64,000 nt of DNA from Nocardiopsis endophytica (GCF_027706725.1 NZ_JAQFWQ010000010.1:1-64000), one strand, 5' to 3'. Shown: positions 53,160 to 61,129, numbered from the stretch's first letter. The notes: a model not told the origin generated them from the sequence alone. A program made the numbers and translations.

Positions 53160-53771
53160 CTAGTCGACCCCGCGGGCGGTCATCGCCTCCCCCATCGCCT
53201 CGGCCGTGCGGATCATGCCGACGATGACCGGGACGACGGTGAGGTGGGGCCAGGCGGGCAGGCCGCGCGCGGCGCAGGCGTCCCGCGACTCCTGCCAGGC
53301 CGCGGCGACCATGGGCACCGAGCGGACCGTCAGGGCGAGGACGAGCGCGACGCGGTCGGGTCGCACACCGGCCGGGGCGAGCGGGCGGGCGAGGCGCTCA
53401 AAGAGGTCGAGCATCGCGCTGACGCGGGTGGTGAAGGTGACCAGGCCCGCCGCGAGGACGGCGGCGACGAGGAGCAGGCAGACGCGCAGCGCGGCCCAGG
53501 GGTCGCCGGTGAGGGTCTGGAAGAGCGCGATGACGGCGAGGAACGGCAGCAGGGGCAGGAGGAGGCGCAGCGGGCGCCGCAGGCCGAGGCCGGTGGCGGG
53601 GTAGGCGCACAGGCAGGCGAGGGCGGCGGCGGGGGTCGCGATGAGCCCGGCGCGGTGGTCGTCGAGTGCGACGAGGACGGTGACGAGGGCGAGGAGCCCG
53701 AGGAGCTTGGCCCCGGCCGGGAGGCGGTGCAGCACCGACCGGCCGGGGACGAAGAGGCCGAGGACGTTCAC
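53160..53771 (-). CDS. bioN: ECF transporter T component (BioN-like)
   Basis: Membrane coupling subunit of an energy-coupling-factor transporter, 203 residues with five to six helices and the cytoplasmic coupling motif ESRDACAARGLP (Ala-Arg-Gly) near 161-172 and EAMTARGVD near its C-terminus. GTG at 53771 overlaps the ATPase stop (GTGA). Follows bioY and the ATPase in a bioYMN order. Confidence 0.9.
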   Translation of the reverse strand: MNVLGLFVPGRSVLHRLPAGAKLLGLLALVTVLVALDDHRAGLIATPAAALACLCAYPATGLGLRRPLRLLLPLLPFLAVIALFQTLTGDPWAALRVCLLLVAAVLAAGLVTFTTRVSAMLDLFERLARPLAPAGVRPDRVALVLALTVRSVPMVAAAWQESRDACAARGLPAWPHLTVVPVIVGMIRTAEAMGEAMTARGVD

Positions 53772-54499
53772 GACCGCTCCCCCGGGCCCTCCCGCAGGCC
53801 GGACGGCTCCGTGCTCGGCGCCCGGGCGTCCATCAGTGCGGTGTAGTGGGCGATGGCCGCGTCCGGGGCGCCGTCGAAGACGACCCGTCCGGCGTCGATG
53901 ACCAGGACGCGGTCGAAGCCCTGCAGCATGTCGAGCTGGTGGGTGAGCAGGACGAGCCGCTGCGGCAGCGCGCGCAGGGTGCGCTCGATGACGCGCGCGT
54001 TGTGCATGTCGAGCAGCGTGGTGGGCTCGTCGCACACCAGCACATCGGGCTCGGTGACCAGCACCGAGGCGAGCGCGAGCATCTGCTTCTGGCCGCCGGA
54101 GAGCAGGTGGGCCGGGTGATCGCGGTGGTCGAGCAGGCCGTGCCGGTCCAGCACGGCGTCGACCCGGCTCCGCGTCTCGTCGGCGGTCAGGCCCACGCGG
54201 CGCAGGCCGAGGGCGACGTCCTCGGCCACGGTCGGCATGAGGATCTGGGTGGAGGCGTCGGAGAAGACGAAGCCCACCCGGCGGCGGGCGGCGCGCGGGT
54301 CGCGGCGGGTGTCCCGGCCGTCGACCCGCACGGTGCCCGAGTCGGGGACGACGAGTCCGTTGAGGGTGCGGGCGAGCGTGGACTTGCCCGAGCCGTTGGC
54401 GCCGATGATCCCGATGCGGTGCTCGGCGAGATCGAGGCTGATGCCGCGGAGGACGGGGCGGTCGCCGTAGGCGTGGGAGACGTCGCGCAGCTCGATCAT
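53768..54499 (-). CDS. bioM: ECF transporter ATPase (BioM-like)
   Basis: Single ABC ATPase of 243 residues powering biotin uptake: Walker A GANGSGKST (33-41), signature LSGGQKQMLALASVL, Walker B VLVCDEPTTLLD and switch His in LLTHQLD. CbiO/EcfA-type FVFSDASTQ replaces the usual FQNPD Q-loop. Overlaps bioN by GTGA and bioY by ATGA. Probably forms a homodimer in the complex. Confidence 0.91.
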   Translation of the reverse strand: MIELRDVSHAYGDRPVLRGISLDLAEHRIGIIGANGSGKSTLARTLNGLVVPDSGTVRVDGRDTRRDPRAARRRVGFVFSDASTQILMPTVAEDVALGLRRVGLTADETRSRVDAVLDRHGLLDHRDHPAHLLSGGQKQMLALASVLVTEPDVLVCDEPTTLLDMHNARVIERTLRALPQRLVLLTHQLDMLQGFDRVLVIDAGRVVFDGAPDAAIAHYTALMDARAPSTEPSGLREGPGERS

Positions 54500-55125
54500 G
54501 CGCGCGGGCGCTCGGACTCGGCGTCGGGCTGTTCCTTCACGACCCGTCGGCCGGCCGGGGGCACCGGGTAGGCGCGGTGCACGGCCGCGGCGATGGCGGC
54601 GGCGAGGACGGCCTTGAGGAGGTCGCCGGGGAGGAAGACGCCCGCGCCGATGAAGCCGGCGAGGAGGGTGTCGCCGAGGTAGAGGGCGCTCCAGGGGACG
54701 CCGACGAGGTAGATGGCGCCGATGCCGCCGACGATGTTGATCAGGAAGCCGCCCCAGAAGCGGTAGCGGCGCATGAGGGTCTGGGTGAGCACGCCGATGA
54801 CGAGGGCGCCGACGACCCAGCCGAGGAGGTAGCCGCCGGTGGGGCCGAGGAAGGGCTCGATGCCGCCGCGCCCGCCGGGGAGGAGGGGGAGCCCGGCGAG
54901 GGTGAGGGCAAGGAAGGTGAGGATGGAGAGGGTGCCGCGCTTGGCACCGAGGATGGCGGGGGCGAGCATGACGCCGAGGGTCTGGAGGGTGATCGGCACC
55001 GGGCCGACGGGGATGGCGAAGGGCATGCTCAGCGCGGCGAGGAGTGCGGCGAAGACGGCGACGAGCGCGAGGTCGCGGGCGGTGAGTCCGCGGTAGCGAA
55101 CAGCCTGAGCAGGGGATTCGGCCAT
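54496..55125 (-). CDS. bioY: biotin transporter substrate-specific component BioY
   Basis: Six-helix S component of 209 residues. The BioY core is clear: VGPVPITLQTLGVMLAPAILG (near 42-62), GGIEPFLGPTGGYLLGW and GDLLKAVLAA. First gene of the bioYMN operon that imports biotin. The preceding region (55126-55200) holds no operator that I can identify with confidence. Confidence 0.93.
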   Translation of the reverse strand: MAESPAQAVRYRGLTARDLALVAVFAALLAALSMPFAIPVGPVPITLQTLGVMLAPAILGAKRGTLSILTFLALTLAGLPLLPGGRGGIEPFLGPTGGYLLGWVVGALVIGVLTQTLMRRYRFWGGFLINIVGGIGAIYLVGVPWSALYLGDTLLAGFIGAGVFLPGDLLKAVLAAAIAAAVHRAYPVPPAGRRVVKEQPDAESERPRA

Positions 55126-55278
55126 GGATGGGTCCTCGGGTCAGAGGGCGCCCGGGGAGGGCGCCGCGTTGATGGGGACGCCACCCATTGTCCGGTTTGT
55201 CACCTTGAGGGACCTATGTGCCGCCCCACAGGGTTTGGGCCAGGGGGTTTGTCGGCTCCCTCTCTAGAACCGAAGGCA

Positions 55279-55315
55279 GTGAGGGGCGGACCCGGGCTAT
55301 GGGTCCGCCCCTCAC
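55279..55315. terminator. 15-bp perfect hairpin
   Basis: GTGAGGGGCGGACCC (55279-55293), loop GGGCTAT, and exact complement 55301-55315. It separates the bioY promoter side from the small-gene and CRISPR region, ending leftward transcription from 55.3-56.4 kb. Confidence 0.8.
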
Positions 55316-55329
55316 AAGCAACCGGAAGA

Positions 55330-55596
55330 TCACCACATCCCCGCACGTGCGGGGAGTACGCCTTCGTGATCAAGGCCGTCATTTTCGACGCCGGTCCATC
55401 CCCGCGCGTGCGGGTAGCCATTCAGCAAGATCGCGGTGTCCGTGTACTCCGGAGGCCATCCCCGACTGTGCGAGGGCGGGCACCTGCAGATCGAGATGAC
55501 GCGTACATACTCCTGGTAGAGGCTCACGACCGCGATCCGGTTCCGGCCGGAGTGCAGCACCCCGTGGTAGAGCATCGGCCCGGAAGCATCCGGCAT
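55330..55596 (-). pseudogene. small reading frame running into the decayed CRISPR repeats
   Basis: From ATG at 55596 the first 37 codons (MPDASGPMLYHGVLHSG...EYVRVISI) use almost only G/C third positions, as real genes here do; after about 55486 the frame enters the CRISPR repeats and becomes non-protein-like. I read it as the start of a gene truncated at the array. It begins 9 bases after the stop of the 71-residue gene, so the two formed an operon. No family recognised. Confidence 0.35.
55332..55480 (-). CRISPR. decayed CRISPR array, three repeats
   Basis: Repeat-like units begin at 55332, 55393 and 55453 (60-61 bp pitch) in the orientation of array 2. The middle one is nearly intact on the right half (GGTCCATCCCCGCGCG), the others keep CATCCCCG and a GTGCG core. 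No leader is seen. They could be the old distal end of array 2, separated from it by 510 bases of small genes. Confidence 0.65.
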
Positions 55597-55605
55597 GCAG
55601 AGCCA

Positions 55606-55821
55606 TCAGCGCGGGGCTCGAACGTGATCGGACGCGGCACCGGGGGTCGGAGGGCCCAAGTGGTCGTTGAGCTGCCGCAGCAGATCCTCGGCGCTGTCAG
55701 CATGAAACGTCACGGATCCGGGGGGTGGTGGGGCGCCACGCATCATGCGCCCGTATGAGGCGTACGCGGCCTCGATGGTCTCGGGATCGGTGTCATGGTA
55801 GGGCCTGCGGGCGTCGCTCAC
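55606..55821 (-). CDS. small protein of unknown function between CRISPR arrays
   Basis: A 71-residue soluble protein from GTG at 55821 (GAGGAG eight bases upstream). Sequence begins VSDARRPYHDTDPETIEAAYAS and contains FHADSAEDLLRQLNDHLG; ends in a charged disordered tail. Codon use is normal. No family recognised; size and the short downstream frame recall toxin-antitoxin or phage-derived pairs, but nothing proves it. Frame overlap at its start hints at a further small upstream gene. Confidence 0.6.
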   Translation of the reverse strand: MSDARRPYHDTDPETIEAAYASYGRMMRGAPPPPGSVTFHADSAEDLLRQLNDHLGPPTPGAASDHVRAPR

Positions 55822-55936
55822 AGTCGGTCTCCTCGAAAAGGGCTGGCCTCCAGAGTGGGTGCAATCGCCCATCGTCGTCCATCTGTGCAACTGCAAAACG
55901 GACCTGTGCCTTCGTGGCGAGGGCCCGGGGATGCAT
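55793..55936 (-). CDS. possible 47-residue upstream small protein
   Basis: ATG at 55936 opens MHPRALATKAQVRFAVAQMDDDG...ERRPQALP, which ends inside the start of the 71-residue gene (29-base overlap). Composition is protein-like but third positions are less GC-biased. No ribosome site is clear, so this is tentative. Confidence 0.25.
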   Translation of the reverse strand: MHPRALATKAQVRFAVAQMDDDGRLHPLWRPALFEETDCERRPQALP

Positions 55937-55989
55937 CGCGGCGGATCCGGGAACACGAATCGGACGTACGAAGTGCTGTCCACGCCCTG

Positions 55990-56321
55990 GGCCCATCCCC
56001 GCGTCTGCGGGGCGCACAGCCGACCGGCCGCCTCCCGCTCGTCGGCGAGCGGTCCATCCCCGCGGGTGCGGGGCGCACCTCAGCGTGGACGTGCTGGCCT
56101 CCGATCCGGACGGTCCATCCCCGCGGGTGCGGGGCGCACGGATGACACCCATACGACCCCGGCCTCCGGGCCGGTCCATCCCCGCGGGTGCGGGGCGCAC
56201 GCGCCCGCCAGGACGCCGACGACGCACAGCGGCGGCCCATCCCCGCGGGTGCGGGGCGCACAGCGACCCGGGCGCCTACGACAGGATCAAGAAGGGCCCA
56301 TCCCGCGGCTGCGGGGCGCAC
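55990..56321 (-). CRISPR. CRISPR array 2, six repeats, five spacers
   Basis: Repeats on the + strand (GGTCCATCCCCGCG...GGGGCGCAC) start at 55990, 56051, 56112, 56173, 56234 and about 56294, at 60-61-bp pitch; read on the minus strand they begin GTGCGCCCCGCACCC and end GGGGATGGACC. Three central repeats are identical. The repeat next to the leader has lost one C and differs in the core (GCAGCC), unusual for the leader-proximal repeat. The distal one (55990) has the GCAGACG core of array 1. Confidence 0.95.
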
Positions 56322-56399
56322 TCTTACTGACCTGCATCATTGTGGGGCGTTATCAAAAAGCGATTCTTCTCGGCCTCTTCGCGGACAGGGACGGTCCTC
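56322..56399 (-). promoter_or_regulatory. CRISPR leader 2
   Basis: On the minus strand these 78 bases align without gaps to the leader of array 1, ending GCAGGTCAGTAAGA before the repeat. Leader position shows that array 2 is transcribed leftward, facing array 1. Confidence 0.75.
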
Positions 56400-56415
56400 G
56401 TCCCGCTTCCGCTCC

Positions 56416-57477
56416 TCATTCTCCTACGGGAAGTACGCACGCCGGGTCGGGGATCGACAGCCGGTCCACCGCCTCGCCGGCCACGCCCTCCTCGTCGATC
56501 GGCATGCTCGTCACCGTTCCGCTGACCTGGTTCGCCACCACGACATGGCCGCTCATCACCGCGAAGTGGCGCGGCCACTTGCCCCCGGTCGGGTACTCCG
56601 CCAGGAAGCGCAGCGCCGATCCGCCCTCCTCCACCGCGAAGGTCGACACCGTGTCCGCCCCCCGGTTCGCCACGTACAACCGGTCCCCGGACGCCGACAG
56701 TGCGATCTCGCTCGGGTAGACGGCCTCCACCTCGCCGCCGTACTGGGACGCCTCGTAGGCCCCCAGCGACCACGCCGACGCCTTGTCCTGGTCCCACTGC
56801 AGCACGTGCACCCGCGCGTCCAGCTCCCCCGACACGTACAGGAACCCCGCCGGGTGCATCGCGATGTGCCTCGGCCCCGTCCCCGGCGGCAGGCGCACGG
56901 GCTCCAGCGCCGCGCCCACCGGCTCCGGTGCGTCCGCATTGAACGGGTGCACCCGCAGCACATCGGCCCCCAGGTCGGCGATGAGCAGGTGCCGCCCACC
57001 GGGGGCGACCGCCGTGCAGTGCGCGCGCGGCCCCTCCTGGCGGCCGGCCACCGGTCCCGACCCCTCCCCCTCCAGAAGCGCGATCGCCGGGCCCGGGGCC
57101 GAGTCGCCCTCGATCGGGTGCACGCTCACCGACCCGCTGAAGTAGTTCGCGGCGATCACGTGCTTGCCCGCCGGGTGCACCAGCACATGGCACGGCGCCT
57201 TGCCGTGGGTCGGGGTCTCCCCCAGCGTCACCGACGCCCAGCCCTCCCCGGCCGCGAACCAGGACAGGGCCCCGTCCATGCGCTCGGACACCGCGTACAC
57301 CTTGCCGCCGTCCGGGTGCATCGCCAGGAACGACGGCCCCGCCGCCTCCACGGCCGCGCCCCCGCCGCCCAGCCGCCCGCTCTCGGTGTCCATCCACGCG
57401 AGGTACACGCCGACGCCGGTCCCCGTCGGCTCGGAGTCGCGCGTGTAGGTCCCGACCCAAAGCAGCCTCTCGCCCAT
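56416..57477 (-). CDS. lactonase-type beta-propeller protein (6-phosphogluconolactonase-like)
   Basis: Seven-blade propeller of 353 residues of the YbhE/Pgl (lactonase, 7-bladed) family: LLWVGTYTRDSEPTG, GPSFLAMHPDGGKVYAVSE, CHVLVHPAGKHVIAANYFSGSVSV, GPRHIAMHPAGFLYVSGELD. Likely hydrolyses 6-phosphogluconolactone or related lactones, but family members vary. ATG at 57477 has AAGGAAGG upstream. Stop is only 16 bases from the CRISPR leader. Confidence 0.85.
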   Translation of the reverse strand: MGERLLWVGTYTRDSEPTGTGVGVYLAWMDTESGRLGGGGAAVEAAGPSFLAMHPDGGKVYAVSERMDGALSWFAAGEGWASVTLGETPTHGKAPCHVLVHPAGKHVIAANYFSGSVSVHPIEGDSAPGPAIALLEGEGSGPVAGRQEGPRAHCTAVAPGGRHLLIADLGADVLRVHPFNADAPEPVGAALEPVRLPPGTGPRHIAMHPAGFLYVSGELDARVHVLQWDQDKASAWSLGAYEASQYGGEVEAVYPSEIALSASGDRLYVANRGADTVSTFAVEEGGSALRFLAEYPTGGKWPRHFAVMSGHVVVANQVSGTVTSMPIDEEGVAGEAVDRLSIPDPACVLPVGE

Positions 57478-57686
57478 CCGCGGCGCCTTCCTTCCCATCG
57501 GCGGTCCCCGTGCACGACCGAGGATCGCACGGCGCTCCGGAGCCCCGGCCGGTACGGGTCGGGAATGGCGGGAAGGCCCACTCCGGCGGGGCGGCGCACC
57601 GCCGCGGTCCCCGTCGCCGCCCGCGGGCAACGGTCCTTACTTTCGACAGGTGACGGCGGTGATCACGACTGGCTAGCGTCCAGGGC

Positions 57687-59144
57687 ATGCTCCTTTCCCG
57701 CCTCCGCGTCCCTCCCGGCCGCGCCGCGCTCGCCTGCGCCGCCCTGGCCGGGCTCGCGGCATGGTGGTGGCCGCCGTCGCTGTTCGCCCTGCCCGTCGCC
57801 TCGCTCCTCACCGGCCGCCTCTCCCCCGACCCGCGCCCGGCGGCCGTACTGTACGGCGTCGGCACGGCCGCCTGGGCGCTGCGCTTCGCCCTCGCCGGGG
57901 AACCGGTCGGCATGTGGGTGGTGGGCGGCGGGCTGGCCCTGCTCACCCTCCTGCTCCCCTGGCTGGTCGGCCTGTACCTGCGCAGCGCCGCCGCCCTGGA
58001 GCGGGCGGGCTGGGAGCGCGCCCGGCGCCTGGAGCGCGAGGCGCGCCTCGTCGCCGAGCGGGCGCGCATGCGCGAGCGGTCCCGCATCGCCCAGGACCTG
58101 CACGACGCGGTCGGCCATGAACTGAGCCTGCTGGCCCTGCGCGCGGGCGGCCTGGAGATGGCGTCCGACCTCTCCGAGGAGCGGCGGGGCCAGGCGGCCG
58201 AGTTGCGGGAGGCGGCCGGACGGGCCGCCGACCGCCTCGTCGAGGCGGTCGGGGTCCTGCGCGACGACGCCGCCCCTGAGGCGCCGCCGCTCGGCCCGAT
58301 CGGTGACGGGGACGCCGCGCTCGGGGACCTCGCCGAGCGCGCGCGGGCGTCGGGGATGGACGTGGAACTCACCGACGACGGCGCCCTGCACGACGTTCCG
58401 GTCCTCGTCGAGCGCGCCGCGTTCCGCGTCGTCCAGGAGGCGCTCACCAACGCCGCGAAGCACGCACCGGGCGCGGCCGTGCGCATCCTGGTCGAGGGCG
58501 CGCCCGGCGAGGTGTCGGTGCAGGTGCGCGACTCCGGCCCGGCGGCCGACGCGTCCGCCCCCGAAGCGCCCGGCGGCGGGACCGGCCTTGTCGGACTGCG
58601 GGAGCGCGTGCGGTTGGCCGGCGGCTCCCTGGACGCCGGCCCCGGCCGCGACGAGCGCGGGTGGACGGTGGCGGCGCGCCTTCCGCTCCAGGCACGGGAG
58701 GCCGCCTCTCCGTCCGAGGCACGGCTGGGCCGACCGGAGGATTCCGGGAGCGGCGTGGAAGCGGCCGATGCCCACCTCCGGCGCGCCCGGCGCCGCGCGG
58801 GGTGGGCGGTCGCGGCGGCCGTCGGGCTGCCGGCCGCCATGGTCGCCGCGGGCTACGCCGCCTCGATCGCCTTCACCGTGTACCAGGCGGAGACCGCTTC
58901 CCTGGCCCCGTCGGTGTTCGCGGCCCTGGAGCCCGGTCAGACGCGCGCCGAAGTGGAGGGGTCCCTGCCCCGGAGGGACCTCTACGAAGGCCCCCTGGCA
59001 AGCGGCGGGCGGCCCGCCAGCCCGGACGGCCTGGAGTGCAGGTACTACCGCTCCGACGGGGACGTGTTCGGCGGAGGCGGAGAGCGCTACCGGCTGTGCT
59101 TCGATGAGGAGAAGCTGGTGTCGGCGGAGACGGTGGGGCGGTGA
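57687..59144 (+). CDS. NarL-type sensor histidine kinase with extra C-terminal domain
   Basis: A 485-residue kinase. Four predicted N-terminal helices (about 10-105), a coiled coil, the HisKA_3 box with phosphorylated His in IAQDLHDAVGHELS, N box VVQEALTNAAKHA and GTGLVGLRERVRLAGG. The usual protein would end near 335; here a further helix (about 370-395) is followed by about 90 residues with PGQTRAEVEGSLP, resembling the BamE/SmpA pattern, and two cysteines (ECRYYRS, RLCFDEE). The tail should be outside the cell. Coupled by GTGA to its regulator. Confidence 0.88.
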   Translation: MLLSRLRVPPGRAALACAALAGLAAWWWPPSLFALPVASLLTGRLSPDPRPAAVLYGVGTAAWALRFALAGEPVGMWVVGGGLALLTLLLPWLVGLYLRSAAALERAGWERARRLEREARLVAERARMRERSRIAQDLHDAVGHELSLLALRAGGLEMASDLSEERRGQAAELREAAGRAADRLVEAVGVLRDDAAPEAPPLGPIGDGDAALGDLAERARASGMDVELTDDGALHDVPVLVERAAFRVVQEALTNAAKHAPGAAVRILVEGAPGEVSVQVRDSGPAADASAPEAPGGGTGLVGLRERVRLAGGSLDAGPGRDERGWTVAARLPLQAREAASPSEARLGRPEDSGSGVEAADAHLRRARRRAGWAVAAAVGLPAAMVAAGYAASIAFTVYQAETASLAPSVFAALEPGQTRAEVEGSLPRRDLYEGPLASGGRPASPDGLECRYYRSDGDVFGGGGERYRLCFDEEKLVSAETVGR

Positions 59145-59860
59145 CCAGGGGCGTGGACGGCCCGGTGGACGAGCCGGTGGGCAGGCCGGGAGCGATCCGG
59201 GTCCTGCTGGTGGACGACGAGGCGATGATCCGCGCCGGCGTGCGCTCAATCCTCGACGCGGACGCCGGCGTGCAGGTGGTGGCGGAGGCCTCCGACGGGC
59301 GCCAGGGCGTGGACCTGGCGCTGTCGCACCGCCCCGACGTCGTTCTCCTCGACATCCGGATGCCGGGGATGAACGGCCTGGACGCGGCGGCCGAGATCAA
59401 GCGCGCTGCGCCGGGGGTCGGGGTGGCCGTCCTGACGACCTTCGGCGAGGAGGAGTACGTCGCCCGCGCCCTGTCCGAGGGCGCGGACGGGTTCCTGCTC
59501 AAGACCGGCGACCCGCGGGAGCTGCTGCTGGGCGTGCGGGCGGTGGCCGACGGCGGCGCCTACCTGTCCCCGAAGGTGGCGCGGCGCGTGCTGAACCGGA
59601 TGGACCACGACCGCTCGATGGGCCGTCTGAAGGCGCGGGAGCGGCTGTCCCGGCTCACGGAGCGCGAACGCGAGGTCCTGGCGCTCCTGGCGGCGGGGAT
59701 GTCGAACAGCGAGATCGCCCGGCGCCTGTTCCTGGTGGAGGGGACGGTGAAGGGGCACGTGAGCACGATCCTGACCCGGCTCGGAGCGCGGAACAGGGTC
59801 GAGGCGGCGGTCCTGGCCCACGAGGCGGGTGCGGTGGGCGCGACCAGGGAGCCCGAGTAG
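59141..59860 (+). CDS. NarL/LuxR-type response regulator
   Basis: Partner of the preceding kinase, 239 residues. The receiver is intact: acidic pocket VDDE (25-28), phosphoacceptor Asp71 (VVLLDIRMP), Thr99/100 and Lys121 (GFLLKTGDP). LuxR-type DNA-binding domain about 168-228 (LTEREREVLALLAAGMSNSEIARR). Compare the LuxR-type protein at 12406, which lacks these residues. GTG at 59141 is the only start compatible with the overlap. Confidence 0.93.
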   Translation: MTRGVDGPVDEPVGRPGAIRVLLVDDEAMIRAGVRSILDADAGVQVVAEASDGRQGVDLALSHRPDVVLLDIRMPGMNGLDAAAEIKRAAPGVGVAVLTTFGEEEYVARALSEGADGFLLKTGDPRELLLGVRAVADGGAYLSPKVARRVLNRMDHDRSMGRLKARERLSRLTEREREVLALLAAGMSNSEIARRLFLVEGTVKGHVSTILTRLGARNRVEAAVLAHEAGAVGATREPE

Positions 59861-59927
59861 CGGGCGTCGACGGCGACCCGCGCCGCGCGGGAGCGCGCAG
59901 CGGCGCAGTGCCGCCGGGCCGGACGGA

Positions 59928-60010
59928 GTGCCCCGTCATCTGGGGATGGACCGGCCTCGGGGCTGAGACTCCGTCCGGTGCCCCTATGGTCCCGCATTTG
60001 CGGGAATGCC
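59928..60010 (+). CRISPR. trace of a third CRISPR array, two degenerate repeats
   Basis: GTGCCCCGTCATCTGGGGATGGACC at 59928-59952 (read as GTG-CCCCG and TGGGGATGGACC) matches the array 1 repeat with a 3-base loss. About 58-61 bases on, CCCGCATTTGCGGGAATG (59991-60008) keeps the palindromic core. Only two weak units, so this may be chance, but spacing fits. Confidence 0.4.
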
Positions 60011-60025
60011 ACACTCCGCCCCGGG

Positions 60026-60316
60026 TCAGCGCCGCTTCTCGGCCTTCTTCCGGCCCGACGGCCTGAGCAGGAACCCGACCACGACGCCCACCACCACGGC
60101 TCCGGTCAGCGTCGCCCACAGTGGGGCCGCCACGGAGACGAACAGCACCTGGATCTGCGTCGTGTCCCGGTTCTGCAGGACGAACAGCACCGCCAGCACC
60201 AACAGGGCCAGCGCCACCCACACCCGCGGCGGAACCGACTGCAGGACGCTCCGCCCCTCTTCGCGCCCCTCTCCGGCCCCCGCCGCCGCGCCGCCCTGCA
60301 GGCTTCCCTCGGCCAT
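60026..60316 (-). CDS. LapA-domain (DUF1049) small membrane protein
   Basis: A 96-residue protein with a polar lead (about 1-30), helix 32-48, the LapA motif VLQNRDTTQIQVLFVSVAAPLW and a second helix 66-86, then a basic end. Similar proteins help organise lipopolysaccharide synthesis in Gram-negatives; in Actinobacteria the role is unknown. ATG at 60316, in line with family starts. Confidence 0.8.
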   Translation of the reverse strand: MAEGSLQGGAAAGAGEGREEGRSVLQSVPPRVWVALALLVLAVLFVLQNRDTTQIQVLFVSVAAPLWATLTGAVVVGVVVGFLLRPSGRKKAEKRR

Positions 60317-60467
60317 CGCACGCCTCCCGCCCCTGTGCTCGTCCCTTGTCCCTCGTCCCCGGACGGACTCGTTCCGGTCCCTTTCACCTGCCCGGGGAAG
60401 GATCAGGAGTTGGGCAGGGGGCGGCCAAATCTCCGTAGGCTCCCCGGTCTCCCCGGCCTTCCCTCCG

Positions 60468-61040
60468 TCAGCACCGCTCCAGGAGCCGTTCGGCGGCCGC
60501 GCGCGCTCGGCGGGCGGGGGCCGGGTCGCCGCCGATGCCCGCCGTGACGATCGCCCCCTCGGCCAGGAGGAAGACCGCCTCGGCCTCCTCCGCCCCGCCT
60601 CCGGCGTCGCGCACCCATTCCTCCACCTGGGACCGGAACGCCTCCTTGTGCCCGCGCACCTCCGCCAGGACCGCCTCGGACGCCGTGCCCATCTCCCCGA
60701 ACGCGTTGATCCACGCGCACCCCCGGAAGCCGGGCCGGGAGAACCATTCGGCCAGCCAGTCGAACATCGCCGGCACCCGCCCCCGCGGATCCTCCGCACG
60801 CGCCACGTACGCGGCCAGGTCGCCCCGCCACCGCCGGTCGCGCCGCCGCAGCACCTCCACGACCAGGTCCTCCTTGGCGGGGAAGAACCGGTAGATCCGC
60901 TTCAGCGGCAGCCCCGACCCGGCCCGGACGGCGTCCATGCCGACCGCCCGGATGCCGTGCCCGTAGAAGAGCCCTTCCGCCGTGTCGAGGAGGGCCTCGC
61001 GGTCACGGCGGTTCTGTTCGTCGCTGATCGGGGCGGGCAT
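60468..61040 (-). CDS. TetR-family regulator
   Basis: A 190-residue repressor: DNA-binding domain about 10-60 (REALLDTAEGLFYGHGIRAVGMDAVRAGSGLPLKRIYRFFPAKEDL, cited as the block) and a C-terminal domain of the AcrR/TetR_C_33-like kind (GFRGCAWINAFGEMG). Divergent from the NTF2-like gene. The inverted repeats between the two genes are likely its operators. Confidence 0.9.
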   Translation of the reverse strand: MPAPISDEQNRRDREALLDTAEGLFYGHGIRAVGMDAVRAGSGLPLKRIYRFFPAKEDLVVEVLRRRDRRWRGDLAAYVARAEDPRGRVPAMFDWLAEWFSRPGFRGCAWINAFGEMGTASEAVLAEVRGHKEAFRSQVEEWVRDAGGGAEEAEAVFLLAEGAIVTAGIGGDPAPARRARAAAERLLERC

Positions 61041-61056
61041 CGGAGGGCTCCTTGAC

Positions 61057-61116
61057 GTTGAGAACGGTCGTTCCCTAGATTAAGTCCGCACCGATGGAGA
61101 ACGCACGTTCTCAACG
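61057..61116. promoter_or_regulatory. paired TetR operator-like repeats
   Basis: GAGAACGGTCGTTCCC (61060-61075) and GAGAACGCACGTTCTC (61097-61112) are copies 37 bases apart; the second has perfect 7-bp arms. Outermost CGTTGAGAACG (61057-61067) and CGTTCTCAACG (61106-61116) are exact complements. They fill the divergent promoter between the TetR and NTF2-like genes. Confidence 0.7.
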
Positions 61117-61129
61117 ACGGGAGACCGCA

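Noticed and set aside
55859-56719. Long frames through CRISPR array 2 and array 1 (for example 50436-52001)
   Set aside because: They translate the repeats themselves into recurrent peptides and are artefacts of the 61-base pitch.
59141-59860. Second degenerate response regulator
   Set aside because: All phosphorylation residues (Asp71, Thr, Lys121) are present, so it is a normal partner of the preceding kinase.
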